From Aureobasidium sp. EXF-3400 (Eukaryota; Ascomycota; Dothideomycetes; Dothideales; Saccotheciaceae): a stretch of DNA of 64,000 nucleotides. Location of the stretch: positions 1 to 64,000 of the forward strand of contig SWBL01000193.1 of the NCBI GenBank assembly GCA_024195585.1. The letters are read 5' to 3'. Made by a program: the position numbers and the translations under genes. The notes under the pieces were generated by a model. The model had not been told where the DNA came from and searched no databases. It worked only from the letters and a program-made list of their open reading frames with translations. Positions 1 to 10,969 of the stretch are shown in pieces. Every line of letters begins with the position of its first letter. The first letter of the stretch is position 1.

Positions 1-899
1 GATTGCCAAAGGAACTTGATTTTTTAGACTACTGGCGCACGGCATGGTTATATACACAATCCGCCAAGAAGAGCCTTGGCTCCGGCATCGCAATAACACG
101 TCCCCACTCGGTCTTGGGTCCGCCACCCTGTTCTGCCTGCGTGCTGGACAGCAAAGCGAGATGAAAGCAGCAAATCGCATGTTAGATACGGCATCTACTC
201 CAAATTCGTTCATGTGGCATGACGAGCAAATAAAACTGTCTATCGTCCTGTCAGCCAAAAGACTGTTGAAACTTGAGAAACTCGATCATCGACGAAAGCC
301 GCAGCCCAAGTTCTTTCCTTTCGGTTAGCCTACCCCGCCGATCGGTCACATACGTCGGTGTTTCCGCAGAGCCTCATCCCATTCCAATCCTCGTCCCCAG
401 CTTCCTCGTTTGCGGCTCTGTTTCTTCTCGCCACAGCACAATCCCATCATCACCTTTATTCCAAGCCATTGACTTGATTTCCACTGCCCAACCCAAGCTC
501 TTTCGTCGATACTCACTTGTTGTTTGTCTTTTGACCACCATAAACGTTGCGCACCAAGTTTCATCGCAAATTGCCTTGATTCGCAAAGCCGTCTGTGAGG
601 CTCAAGCTGTCAGACTCCAAAACACAATCGTCTACCACCTACCTGCAGCTCAGCTCAACTCAACACCCGTCGTCTTATCAAACCTTCACTCACACTGTGT
701 CAAAACTCACTTGTCACTGTTTTTGTGCAGCGCTCCATCTGAGCACCAAGTGCTTATCGCAGTAGCTTCATTGGAGTGTTTTGCGTCCTGAGAACGCGCC
801 ACACCCCAGCAAAGCTAAAGCTCTTCAATCGCCAATCTTTCATAGACCTAGGCATCCCGATTTCGCCTACGTCCCTCATCCCTCGACAGCTCCTCTGAT
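1..899. other. Upstream region and probable 5' leader of the bZIP gene
   Basis: No convincing gene. From about 300 onward the + strand is pyrimidine-rich and low in purine runs, like a long fungal 5' leader running into the bZIP start at 900. The open frame at 273-791 lacks protein-like composition. A GAGGCTCA octamer lies at 597-604. Confidence 0.5.
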
Positions 900-1781
900 A
901 TGAATCTTTTTCACTTCGACCAAGCCTCACCTCAAGATAACGATATGAACTCAATGGCTTCATCTTACGATTTCCACCCCATCAGCCCCACCGCTCTGGA
1001 GCCCAACCCCATGTTCACAGACCATGACATGTCTTCACAAATGAGCGGCAATCCAAGCAATATGTGGAGTAGCCTACCACAAACCGCCTTGGATGGCGGT
1101 TTGGAAAAACTCCTCAACAACTATAGCTCAACGACGGAGCGATACGGCCAAGTGACACCGCCAGACGATGCAAACATGCACGAGATGACAAAGTCATTCG
1201 GCAAGAGAGTTGACTCTGGGGCTTCCGGTATGGAGGTCAATGACGACGGCTCAAGCATGTCTCCTCGCAGTTCCATGTCAAGCAAGCGACCCTCGGTAAG
1301 GTCGTCCCAAAAGAGCCGGAAAGAGAGTCGGACATCAGAAGATGGCCTGGGCGGCGACAAGAAAGACAAATACCGAGAGAAGAATCGTGTCGCTGCGGCC
1401 AAGTGTCGTGCAAAGAAGAAGGAACACACCGACCAGCTCGAAGACACATACCGTACCCAGAGCGCAATGAACAGTGCACTGAAGCAGACCGAGAAGTCTC
1501 TGCGTGATGAGTTGTCGTACTGGCGTACACAAGCATTACAGCACACATTCTGTAATTGCCACCCCATCCAGGAATACAACATGAGGAAAGCTCAAAGCAT
1601 GGCCTTCGGTGGCAACTACGGCGCAACATCTTCCCCGGTCGTAGGAAATGGCCGTTCAACCTCCTTCAGTCACAACCACGTTCGGTCGTCCTCGGCTGCC
1701 GTCGTAGCTTCTCCTGTGATGAGCGACGGTAATGGCAAAACACCTTCAGTGGCCTCCTTATCTGAAGTAACCAGGCAATGA
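900..1781 (+). CDS. ATF/CREB-type bZIP transcription factor
   Basis: Single exon, 293 aa, probably a nuclear DNA-binding regulator. The basic region starts near residue 155 (KYREKNRVAAAKCRAKKKE) and has the N-x2-AA-x2-C-R signature of ATF/CREB-class bZIPs. A leucine-zipper-like helix with hydrophobic heptad positions follows to about residue 215. A short Cys-containing tail after the zipper (HTFCNCHP) is typical of the fungal AtfB/Atf21 group, whose known members act in stress and conidial responses. The first 150 residues are Ser/Pro/Met-rich and probably disordered. The ATG at 900 is the first in frame after a long leader. The bZIP class is certain; assignment to AtfB rather than another ATF subgroup is inference. 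Confidence 0.9.
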   Translation: MNLFHFDQASPQDNDMNSMASSYDFHPISPTALEPNPMFTDHDMSSQMSGNPSNMWSSLPQTALDGGLEKLLNNYSSTTERYGQVTPPDDANMHEMTKSFGKRVDSGASGMEVNDDGSSMSPRSSMSSKRPSVRSSQKSRKESRTSEDGLGGDKKDKYREKNRVAAAKCRAKKKEHTDQLEDTYRTQSAMNSALKQTEKSLRDELSYWRTQALQHTFCNCHPIQEYNMRKAQSMAFGGNYGATSSPVVGNGRSTSFSHNHVRSSSAAVVASPVMSDGNGKTPSVASLSEVTRQ

Positions 1782-3860
1782 TGATCCAGGATCCACGCTC
1801 TGAAATGGTTCAAGCAGGACCGACGTCCAAGTCGGGTTGCGAGATGTTACCCTTGTCTTCTTGATCCGTGTCATTTTGACCGGATGGTGTTTCGGGTGGG
1901 TGGCGGTAGGGAGTTAGCGGAAGGGGGTCAGCGGTAGGAGTTGGCGGAACAAAGCACAAACGATCGGGACGGCCATAGCTATTTTCATTTCTTTCTGTAC
2001 AATTAGTTTTCGCGTTTCTGCAACCTTTTTTCAAAGGCCCTGTTAGTCTGCAAAGCAACAAGACAACATCAAAATCAAACCTTTTTAGCTCATCATATAT
2101 CTTCCGATCCTGCTCTGTGTATTGGTTTCCATAAACCTGAACACCAAGCGCCAGGATATTTTCTTCGACGATAGTGATGTTGGTGTTGAGGTGAGTCCTA
2201 TGTGGAAAACCAGGTGTCGAGGTTGGTGACAACAAGGTCGTAACGAGAATGCTGGAAGGACATGAAGAGAGGAATTGTGATCTTGCAAACGTGGGTTGCA
2301 GCTTGCCGCCCCCTCTCGTCCTCGTGGTAAATAAGTTTTTTCGTCACCATGAGGCGGATGTGATGTTATAGTATTGTTTTTTGCTCGTGCCCCACGGCGG
2401 AATCGGGCTGATATCCGATGACTGCTGCAACTTTCAAGCAAGTTGAGTAATCATCCAAAGTAGTAACCAGATATACCAGATAACAGCATGTCGATTGTTT
2501 TTTGATTTCCAAGGGGGAAAAAACATCGATCTCCAGATACGGTGGTATAGGTCCAGATAATTTCGATGTTTCTCTTTGATGGACGGCAACAAGTGCTCGT
2601 CTATAGTTTTGCCTAAGCATTAATGGAGATGACTGTTAACATGCAAAGGGACCCTGCTGTTCTTTCGTTGCTCTCCAGTGTTTTCATCGTCGCAAAACGG
2701 CGGTATCGTGTCGACTCCAAAACAAATCCAGTTTAATTCCAAATATATCCAGCAAGAGAGGGTATTGTCAACACGAAAACCCGAGTTCCAAGAGGGTAAA
2801 TTTTATAGTATTGCAAGAGGCAAAAAATCAGGACGGTAAGGCGGTGTTGACAGCAGCAGCTTATTAAGTTGATTTTTGCTCCCGAACAAATACACTCGTC
2901 ATTTTTACCAGATGACTGCAACATTTGTTGCTATTCGGGGACGGGCCCATCGGCCGGCAGCGTTTGCGAAGTGCCTAGACCAAGCCATTCGTCGCCCGCC
3001 AAGACCTACACCATTTTTCCCACAGCTCTTGTTTTTCCTGCTTGACAACTCGGAAAGATTCAGATAGCGCATGTCTGCAAGTGTCTGATATGACTATCTT
3101 GTAGAAAGTCCACTGCGATGGCTTTTGTACAAGTTTCGTGGCATGGTTGCAAGATGTTTCAGGGCACGAAATCAAGAGATTCAGATCAACAGATACCACG
3201 AAACTGTCAGTGCTTCTTTTGGGATGTGGCTTTTCCAAGGGTCCCCTCTGCAAGCTTAATTATTATTTCCAGATCTGAACTGTATCTGTGATGATCCCTA
3301 TCCGAGCACTCCCGAACCTTGATCTCGATATCATAATTGGGTAAGTGGACAAATTTGCCGACCTGGATAAGTAATCATACCAAGTTATGCGCTGCCAGCT
3401 CTAAGCAGTGTCTTTCTTACTTGTAACATATGACTCCTCGTTGCAGAATCACTTCTACCAAGTTCTTGTATGATGGCTTGATCATTGCAGGATGTATGAT
3501 ATGACCTTCGTGCATGATGGCTTGTTGACAGCTCGATGACTCGAAGCATCTTCACTGTTGGCACATACACTGTCAAGGTGAGGTCACTGATCGAAGAGAA
3601 ATTTGGAATACATGGCGTTGGAATTGGAAGGCGAAGCGCAGCATGCACAGTGTCATTATTGCATATTTGCTCTGCAACGAGATCAGTCACCTTGCGAACT
3701 TGCTTGTAAGTTCAAAACTGGTCAACATTCCATCCTCGAGTACTATTTGATATCTCAAAAACAATAAAGACAATTCAGATGCCAACTTCGACCGTGCCTT
3801 CATGAACGATGGCGGTCAAAACTAATCTCGTAAAACTCATACACGAACATGTGCCAATTC
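1782..3860. other. Long intergenic gap between two 3' ends
   Basis: The bZIP and arrestin genes converge here, so about 2.1 kb separates two 3' ends, which is long for this compact window. It is locally AT-rich around 2400-2900. Only short, composition-poor open frames are present. I see no recognisable transposon protein, tRNA or terminal repeat. Confidence 0.5.
1903..1949 (+). repeat. Short direct duplication in the bZIP 3' region
   Basis: Two near-identical copies sit 28 bp apart. GCGGTAGGGAGTTAGCGGAA is at 1903-1922 and GCGGTAGGAGTTGGCGGAA at 1931-1949. They differ by one base gap and one substitution. The location is about 120 bp past the bZIP stop codon. Confidence 0.6.
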
Positions 3861-5186
3861 TTAACATACTCTCTTAAGGTTGGGCTCAGTTCTCCAGACG
3901 TCTCCAGAATTGTATGACGGAGGCGCCAGATCATCGCGGAACTCTGGTGGGGCTGCAGAGCTTGATGATGCTTGGTTTTCGCTCTGGAGTTGTGGCGGGT
4001 AGAGTGCTGATGGTCCGGCTTCGACTAAAGGTGTCTGCTGCGTGCTATATGCAGGTACCTCCACTTCCCCTGGCAATATTTCAAACGGAAACTTGCTCTC
4101 GAGCTTCCAGATATGTCCTGTCTGGACATGACGAATCCTTATTTTGACGACCATCTTATAGCACATCGCAATCGTCCATGTTCTGAAAGTCGGAACGAGG
4201 CCATGGACATGCGATGTCATGTCTGCCAGACGAATAGGATCCCAGATAGGTAGGAAAGAGCCATCAAGTGGCAAGAGGGTTTGATTGCCACGTATCGCAT
4301 GACTGACAACTGTCTCCTTCTCACTTTTGTGATGATCGCTGAGAGTGCCTTTCGCTCTGACGTTCGTGTAGGTCTTAAGTGAGAAAGTGCAGCCATCGAG
4401 GACGAGCTCTGGAGATTCGGGATCATTCTGGCCCGCTCTGGTATATTTACAAGCGAGCTCCACTGGCATGTACTGTGTCGCGCTAACGCATCGAGGCATC
4501 TTGAACTGCACGGCAATATTTATTTCCGGAGTTTTCAACGTTGAATCGCTGGTGAAAGCATGTTTCATCTTCTCCTTGAATGTATGCTGGGTTGGTCGCA
4601 GAGAGTTGCTCTTGAAGCGTCCATTGCCTTCACTATAACTGCCTAGGGCTACTGGCGGTTTCAAAGGACCCCGAGACAGACGCCATACCGGGAGTTCTTT
4701 CGTGCGCTTAGTCGTGTGTATGAAGTTTCCCGGATTGACCTTTACTTTGAGTTTGTAGGTGACTTGTGCTTGTGGATTTGAGCTGGCTAAGTTGAAAGTG
4801 GGAGGTAGATCCTGGTCGCCTAGTTGGTACTGGTCATCTTTTCGCTGAGTCTTTCGACTGTAGTCGGCTCTGACAGGCAGCTCAAATTGAATAGGCCATT
4901 CGTATGTCCCTGCAGGGATGGTATGAGGACCTCTAAATATCGTATCCAGATTCCGGAACAAGACGATCTTCTCAGTATAAGTGCTTGTGGTATTGCCATT
5001 ACGTTCCGTAATTTTTGTGTAGCAGATCCCTTTGCAGATTATGACGACGTGGTTTATGTCGACTTGACCTCGTGGAGTGTAGATGACCTTGCCGGAGATC
5101 GTTTGACCTGGTACGAATGTGCCAAGAATTCCTTGTGGAGCGCTGTCCACGATGATGTTTATATCCTCTGAGGAGTAGTTACTCAT
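3861..5186 (-). CDS. Alpha-arrestin (arrestin-related trafficking adaptor-like)
   Basis: Single exon, 441 aa. The N-terminal half (about residues 8-150) reads as an arrestin N domain, with a GxxxPGQxxxGxV-type opening and alternating beta-strand blocks such as GPHTIPAGTYEWPIQFELP. The middle (about 210-370) reads as an arrestin C domain. The tail is polar and disordered and holds a PPSY motif at residues 422-425, a PY motif that in fungal alpha-arrestins recruits the WW domains of Rsp5/Nedd4 ubiquitin ligases to plasma-membrane cargo. The role in nutrient-transporter endocytosis is inferred from the family; cargo cannot be told. A TATATAAG box lies about 50 bp upstream of the start. Confidence 0.88.
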   Translation of the reverse strand: MSNYSSEDINIIVDSAPQGILGTFVPGQTISGKVIYTPRGQVDINHVVIICKGICYTKITERNGNTTSTYTEKIVLFRNLDTIFRGPHTIPAGTYEWPIQFELPVRADYSRKTQRKDDQYQLGDQDLPPTFNLASSNPQAQVTYKLKVKVNPGNFIHTTKRTKELPVWRLSRGPLKPPVALGSYSEGNGRFKSNSLRPTQHTFKEKMKHAFTSDSTLKTPEINIAVQFKMPRCVSATQYMPVELACKYTRAGQNDPESPELVLDGCTFSLKTYTNVRAKGTLSDHHKSEKETVVSHAIRGNQTLLPLDGSFLPIWDPIRLADMTSHVHGLVPTFRTWTIAMCYKMVVKIRIRHVQTGHIWKLESKFPFEILPGEVEVPAYSTQQTPLVEAGPSALYPPQLQSENQASSSSAAPPEFRDDLAPPSYNSGDVWRTEPNLKRVC

Positions 5187-5919
5187 TTTAGCTGTGGTGA
5201 CTTAGGTCCTAGCGAAGCGCATGGAGGTGTACGCTGCTTATATAGCTATCGTTCGGTATGTGTCATGAGCCATACCAGAACATAGTTCGAAGGATTCGCC
5301 TTGGCATAACTCAGAGTAGTAGTGCTGAGGGAGATTGAGCGCGCCCGATGCACAGGCAGCACAGCCCATGGCTGATGGTAGAGCCTGAAGGATTGAACAG
5401 GGGGCTATGCAGAGAGCAGTCAATGGCCATCTAGAGCAGGGCTCCTCTATTAGATTCTTGCACGCATCGCATGTGTCCTTGACTGTTCTGTGAGAAGTCT
5501 CCCTACAGCTTGCTCAGTTTGAGGCGGTCGGGAATAATTCTTGCCAAGCATCCGTAAAGTTCACCGGTTTTGCGCGCCGACCCGGATGTTGGCACGAATG
5601 TTACTAACAACACAGCAGCCGGCTTGGTATACCCCCATGACGTTTGTTATGCATCCTCCCAGAATCAAGTGAACTTGCCTAGAGTTGACATAGCCTCGAA
5701 AACTTGATGTCCATTCTCGCTTGACATTTGCAACAGATTGTTGAACACGAACCTGCAATACTGTCACTCACTACCTATCTTGCTGCGGACCTGCCTGATT
5801 GGATTTGTGGTCCAAGCTTGAGGCTGTGCTGCTGCCTCACCCTGCCTGGTGGTCAACACTGTCTTCAAGTACCTTCACACCCAAACTCGGTGCAACTATC
5901 AAATATCATCATCGTCATT
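5187..5919. other. Shared divergent promoter region (arrestin / F-box gene)
   Basis: Both flanking genes start away from this region. It carries the arrestin TATA box near 5240 and the F-box gene leader. The F-box reading frame stays open upstream to about 5728, but no ATG in that stretch is better than 5920. Confidence 0.6.
5237..5244 (-). promoter_or_regulatory. TATA box of the arrestin gene
   Basis: TATATAAG on the minus strand, 51-58 bp upstream of the arrestin ATG at 5186. The spacing and match are good for a fungal TATA element. Confidence 0.5.
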
Positions 5920-8097
5920 ATGCCAGAGCCAACGCAGCTGCTGGATCTTCCAGTAGATATTCTGTATCTGATATTTCCCTACCTCGATGTCCCCAGCTTC
6001 GTGGCCTTGACATCCACCTGCACAGCATTGTATCAACCTGATATCGCTCAATACGCTCCCTACTGGAGCTCAGTCACACGCCACACCTTTCGTGTACCAA
6101 ATCAACCCGTCGTCGAGAATGATGGTCGGAGATGGCAGAGAATGTATCGTCGACTCTTGACCGAGTCTCGCTGCTTTACCTGGGGCAACAATGACAGATC
6201 TTGTCTCGGTCATAGTCAGCAGCAGCACATGGGAGCTCCTTTCGGTCGTGGCGGGATCGGGCCAGCTGGACGCCGAAGACCTATAGTGCGGACCCGTCAA
6301 CACGTATCATGGCCTACCGAGATGGATAGTGTGGAGCAGTTGGGCATTATTGCCGACATGCAATGCGGCGGCTGGTCCACGAATCTACTGACGTCGAAAG
6401 GCGGTCTGTATAGTGTCGGTGTTATGGACGGCATATTCGTCGGTCAAGCTGCCAAACCAAACCCCGAAAAACTTCGCTATCCTGCAGGACTCCCTCATCC
6501 CAACGAACGATACGAATCGGCGACCGCTATCAAACAGTTCTCCGCCGGACGACGCCATATCCTCGCTCTATCCGATGCTGGATATATGTGGTCCTGGAGT
6601 CACATCAATATGCCTGCACTTCAAGTCAAGTTTCTGAACGTTGATATCATAGTCAGAGAGGACGCCGGACCGTCAACTCGTGGATATGTCAAGAAAGTCG
6701 TTGCGGGCTGGGCAAAAAGCGCTGCTCTGGTGGTGGGTACCGGTATTGTTATCTGGGAGCCCTTGACTCGTGGTCCACGACAGCCAGAATGTGACGAGAA
6801 TGATGCTGTACTGGTTTTGGAAACCGCAATTTGCCCTGGTACCGATTTTCAGACGGATGCCAAATCATTCGAGCCTTCGCCTGCGAGCTTGAAGATTGGA
6901 GAGGTACAAAACTTCATTTGTCTCGAGAATTACATCCTGTTCAACACCCATCTTGGTAAAGTTTACGCGGCCAAGATTGATTGGAACGCACAAAGCAAGA
7001 CGTTGGACGATGTCAGAGAGCTGCCGCTTGGAGCGGAAGGGGAGACAAAATTTGCTACGGATGTGCAAGGATCGTTCCGGTCGTTCGCAATCTTCACCAA
7101 CGATGGTACTGTGTACACAGGCAATCAGGGTGATCATCTGCATATTTTATTCCATCCTCTTCCAACGGACGCGACCATATCCCTCAATTGTATCCCCGCC
7201 CTCCAAGACTCTCAGGTAATTTCAATAGCTTTCGGCGACTACCACTTTCACGCTCTGCATGCACCCGGATACATCACATCGTATGGCACAGAGCCTCAGA
7301 GCTGTGGCTGCCTTGGCCTTGGCGGACATGGAGACCCCGAAGGTCGTATTCGCGGACTTCGTTATCAGGGTATCGGTGGAGATGGACGCCTAGTTCCTCA
7401 TGCCAGCCTGCACGGACGTAGGATCTGGTTCGAAAAGGAGAAACAGAAATGGATCACGTTCTTGACCAGTGGTGGTAGAGACCCTGAAGAAGCCAGAGAG
7501 CGCATGCGCATGCTGTCGGAGCTCAATGTTCAGGGCGAAGTTAGCGAATGGATTGAACAAGAAGGCAATGCCTGGGAGCAGAAGTATGGGGGACCAGACA
7601 ACACACAAAGCGAAGATGATCTCCGAACGTACTTCGCACTCAGCGTCACAGCAGCTGGCTGGCACTCCGGTGCCCTAGTTCTCGTCAATGAGGAGAAGGC
7701 AAAGAGAATCCGCGAAGCCTGTCTCGAAGCAGCGCAGGATGAATCTGAGCACGATGCTGTAGCTAGTGAAGAGAGCAATGTACAGGAAGGCCAAACCGAC
7801 AACCGTGGGTTACTCAATCGCGCTCTCGGCTACGCAGGCGACCTTGTACGATGGCTCAATGGCTCACCTCGTACAGATACCACAGCACCCGACTTCCGCG
7901 ACCCCAACGATCCCGACGCCTTTGTCAACCCGCAAAACCATGGTGCTGTTGCTGAAGATGGTCGCTCATATGTTTGGGCTCAGGACTCGTTCCCACGTCT
8001 TAGACTCGCAAACGGAGAAGAGATGCCAGGAGAGGTTGAGTTCTCTGAGTGGAGATCAGGAAGACCGGAGTGGGAAGGCAAGATCGAGGGTTATTAG
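5920..8097 (+). CDS. F-box protein with RCC1-like repeats (Saf1-type)
   Basis: Single exon, 725 aa from the ATG at 5920. An F-box occupies about residues 5-50 (LLDLPVDILYLIFPYLDVPS). Degenerate RCC1-type blades follow, seen as CFTWGNNDRSCLGH, GGLYSVG, GYMWSWSH, GTVYTGNQGDHLH and ITSYGTEPQSCGCLGLGGHG. This matches the architecture of yeast Saf1, an SCF substrate receptor: the F-box binds Skp1 and the propeller binds substrate. The C-terminal 200 residues are acidic and charged, with no domain I recognise. The frame is open about 190 bp further upstream without an ATG, so 5920, directly before the F-box, is the preferred start. Substrate unknown. Confidence 0.88.
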   Translation: MPEPTQLLDLPVDILYLIFPYLDVPSFVALTSTCTALYQPDIAQYAPYWSSVTRHTFRVPNQPVVENDGRRWQRMYRRLLTESRCFTWGNNDRSCLGHSQQQHMGAPFGRGGIGPAGRRRPIVRTRQHVSWPTEMDSVEQLGIIADMQCGGWSTNLLTSKGGLYSVGVMDGIFVGQAAKPNPEKLRYPAGLPHPNERYESATAIKQFSAGRRHILALSDAGYMWSWSHINMPALQVKFLNVDIIVREDAGPSTRGYVKKVVAGWAKSAALVVGTGIVIWEPLTRGPRQPECDENDAVLVLETAICPGTDFQTDAKSFEPSPASLKIGEVQNFICLENYILFNTHLGKVYAAKIDWNAQSKTLDDVRELPLGAEGETKFATDVQGSFRSFAIFTNDGTVYTGNQGDHLHILFHPLPTDATISLNCIPALQDSQVISIAFGDYHFHALHAPGYITSYGTEPQSCGCLGLGGHGDPEGRIRGLRYQGIGGDGRLVPHASLHGRRIWFEKEKQKWITFLTSGGRDPEEARERMRMLSELNVQGEVSEWIEQEGNAWEQKYGGPDNTQSEDDLRTYFALSVTAAGWHSGALVLVNEEKAKRIREACLEAAQDESEHDAVASEESNVQEGQTDNRGLLNRALGYAGDLVRWLNGSPRTDTTAPDFRDPNDPDAFVNPQNHGAVAEDGRSYVWAQDSFPRLRLANGEEMPGEVEFSEWRSGRPEWEGKIEGY

Positions 8098-9289
8098 TTT
8101 AGACGAGGACGAAGATCAGATCGACGGTTGACGAGTATTGATGATTGAACGATGTTATCATGAGAGTTGTTGCGATTGCTCCCTAAGTAGAAAGTGTGAC
8201 CGAGGTAGAGCAAAAGTACTTCAAGTAACACCATTTCCTACCTGCGTTCGCAACCGCTCATTGACGTCCCATCGATCCTTCCTCTGCGAGTATCAAGCTA
8301 TAAAGACTGCTCTCGGGATGTTATATGTTTTTCCCGCTCTGAACCACAAAACCCTCAGTGTCTCACGATGGTTTCAACATTGTGGCTCTGCTCAGATCCA
8401 AAATCTGCAAAATTAGGTATCGAGGTTGTGTGAACTCTACTTTGAGTGCGCGCAAATCTCAGATCGAGAACGATGACTTTTCCAACATCCACTTTACAAT
8501 CAAAAATAAAGTTGATACGGTTTGAGAACTTATCGATAAGTCATATAGAGCTTTATGAAACCATTTGACCAAGTTGTGGTGGAATGTAGTGCATTTATAT
8601 TGCGAGAAACATGGTCGTAGGAATGACCCTGACTTTGAGTGTTTAGGAGTGCGTCACCCTGTTCTCCACCCCCAGATAGATTGACTTCTGATATCAACAA
8701 CAACGTGAACGAAGCTGCGCATAGAAGAGTAAGGTTCTTGGACTGAACTAAAGAGTTTCTATTGCTATGGCTGGTGTTGACCTTCGATTGCACGTCTCCA
8801 CCCGCTGTGCGAAGAAGTAGAGGGCCATTGATGCTCGTGGAAGAGCCGCTGAAGACTGTGACAAGCTGTCTTCACTCCCGCTCAGGAATAAGTAAGATGA
8901 AGTGCTTTTTGATCATATCAGGCAACACTTTGCTGATAACGCAATCTTCTCGACCTGACAGTCTCTGCCGACATGATCACATGCATCCGTGTCCGAGCCC
9001 GAGGCTCTTCCTAGCCCATGCTCTGACTATCATAGGACCTGCTGATATACATAAAACCTTATGTAAGTCGAGCTGTCCAGCTGGAATCAATCATCTCCAA
9101 GTAGCGCAACCTCACAGCTCTATGCTAGCGAAGTTTCAATTTCAACGTGATGGCAGGAACAGCCGAATCAGATCCACCCGGCGGTGAGGTGAAGGAAGTG
9201 GTTGAGGGTTCTGCCCACATGAGTTGGCGGAGGGGTGTCTGCGCAGTGATGCCTCTGGAAGGACGGAGCTTTCGTGGTGAAGTAGAGTC
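8098..9289. other. Convergent intergenic region
   Basis: About 1.2 kb between the 3' ends of the F-box and Bre2 genes. It has several short open frames but none with sustained protein-like composition on either strand. I see no RNA gene or repeat. Confidence 0.5.
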
Positions 9290-10969
9290 CTAGTCCATCT
9301 CCTCCTTCAAGCTCGCAACTCCCTTCTTGACAGCGTTTGCGCCAGCACCGACCTTACCATCAAACCCACCATCTTGACTAAAGAAGTCGACTTCGTCGAG
9401 CACGTCCCAGACTATGTCTTCGGCTATCTGTTCCTTGAACCTTTCGGAGATAGGTCTGAGGGAACGGCCGGGGTAGAATCTGTGATTTGAGTCCGAAGGA
9501 TCGGCGAGCGCAGGAGCGGGTTTGAGGTGAGGTGGTGGGTTCCAGAAACCATTCTCGCCAAAGTTGAGCTCAGCAATGCCGCCGCTAAAACAGGCGACAG
9601 CAGGGAAGTAACCAAGCATGCCATCGTCAAAGCCTTCGCGTGCGCCCTGAGCTTTGCTGACCTGACTGGCCGGAGGCAGGAAAGCCAAAAGATTCTCAAA
9701 GGCAGTCCCGATCAATTGACCATTCTTGTAAACGCGGATGCTGCTGTGGGGTAGAGTACGGAGCGGGGGATCTTGATGATGAGGGCCGGGTTGTGATTTG
9801 ATGGAGGTCGGGGCGCCAGGGGCAGGTGTAGACAGAGAGGTCAAAGATAAGGTACGGTCTGCATATGCCTCGACAGATTTGGTCGAGACATAATCCATAA
9901 TCTCAAAGTAAACATTGCCTTTGTAAGGTACCGGGATGCGATCACGGATGATGTGATGAGGTTCCACAGAAGGGTCAGGAGCTGGTGGTTGTTCTTCAAA
10001 GCCATCGCCGAGGTCGACGGCAGGGTTGTAATGACCTTCGACGACCTTTTGATGCAGACCCAGTGAGGGTAGCGTGATCTCAAGACCGACAACATCACCT
10101 TCGCGGATGCTGTCGTCTAGTTGGATTGGCGTGTTAGCCTTTGACTTTGATGTCTTGGGGTGGAAGAACTTGGATGGTCTGCTGCGGTGCATGGGCTCGA
10201 AACGCAGGTCGCTAATGCCGTAGCTGTAACCGTCGAAACCGACTGGGGCATCCAAAGGAGCTTCTCGACGTGCCCATCCGACTCGTACATGTGGCTGGGG
10301 TCCCTTGGTGGCAGCAGCACCAGCATCTTCTGACTGAACAGTGGGCACACCACGCACGACACGCACTTCGTAGTAAAGCGAACCCTCACGGGCGCAGACG
10401 TTGGCCCTCGCCATGCGCCATCCTTTACCATTGGTCATGATATGGCCGCTAGTGTCGTAGTGTATTGAACGGTCGGCATCTTCAAAGGACATGCGGGCTC
10501 CATAAGGCAAGCCGTCCGACTGGCGATAAAACTGCTTGTGTCGGAAATTGGGGTCTGCCACGGCTAGGGTGTATCGATATGCGCGCTTATTTTCGGCTTG
10601 ATCAGTCACTTTCTTGAGCTCCGTCTTGCCATCAGGTGTGGTATAGGGTAGAGGTTCGTGCGAAGTGAAGATAGGCGGCCTGGGCGGATCGTAGTCGGAT
10701 GTCTTTGGCGGAGGGATCTGATAGCGCATAGGAGACGGAGCGGACTGAGCAACAGCATGACGACTGTTCGAGGGGCCAGGAGCCTTGCGTTTGGATGGTA
10801 CTGTGGGAGTGGTGCCGCGTGTGGCCTCGCGCTTCTTGGCTGTCTCTTTGCGCTCGCGCTGCGAACGCGCTCTGACCTCGGGGTTTAGCGGCGAGGATAT
10901 CGTCGGCGCGTTCTCCTGCATCAGGCGATGTGCCTCAGCTGATGGGGCCGGTGATTGTGAATCTGCCAT
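9290..10969 (-). CDS. bre2: COMPASS histone methyltransferase subunit Bre2 (Ash2-like, SPRY domain)
   Basis: Single exon, 559 aa. The first 110 residues are basic and disordered (RSQRERKETAKKREATRG). A SPRY domain follows, with family-typical blocks: DADRSIHYDTSGHIMTNGKG, GSLYYEVRVVRG, VRVGWARREAPLDAPVGFDG and YSYGISDLRF. A long insert separates these from the closing strands near residues 410-490 (IRVYKNGQLIGTAFENLL, FPAVACFSGGIAELNFG). This split SPRY is the hallmark of fungal Bre2/Ash2L. Known role: with the Swd and Set1 subunits it supports histone H3 lysine 4 methylation in the nucleus. No PHD or winged-helix region is present, as usual for the Bre2 half of Ash2L. Confidence 0.92.
   Translation of the reverse strand: MADSQSPAPSAEAHRLMQENAPTISSPLNPEVRARSQRERKETAKKREATRGTTPTVPSKRKAPGPSNSRHAVAQSAPSPMRYQIPPPKTSDYDPPRPPIFTSHEPLPYTTPDGKTELKKVTDQAENKRAYRYTLAVADPNFRHKQFYRQSDGLPYGARMSFEDADRSIHYDTSGHIMTNGKGWRMARANVCAREGSLYYEVRVVRGVPTVQSEDAGAAATKGPQPHVRVGWARREAPLDAPVGFDGYSYGISDLRFEPMHRSRPSKFFHPKTSKSKANTPIQLDDSIREGDVVGLEITLPSLGLHQKVVEGHYNPAVDLGDGFEEQPPAPDPSVEPHHIIRDRIPVPYKGNVYFEIMDYVSTKSVEAYADRTLSLTSLSTPAPGAPTSIKSQPGPHHQDPPLRTLPHSSIRVYKNGQLIGTAFENLLAFLPPASQVSKAQGAREGFDDGMLGYFPAVACFSGGIAELNFGENGFWNPPPHLKPAPALADPSDSNHRFYPGRSLRPISERFKEQIAEDIVWDVLDEVDFFSQDGGFDGKVGAGANAVKKGVASLKEEMD

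Noticed and set aside
273..791. 172-codon frame upstream of the bZIP gene
   Set aside because: Biased Ser/Leu/Val composition typical of pyrimidine-rich leader sequence; no protein-like segment.
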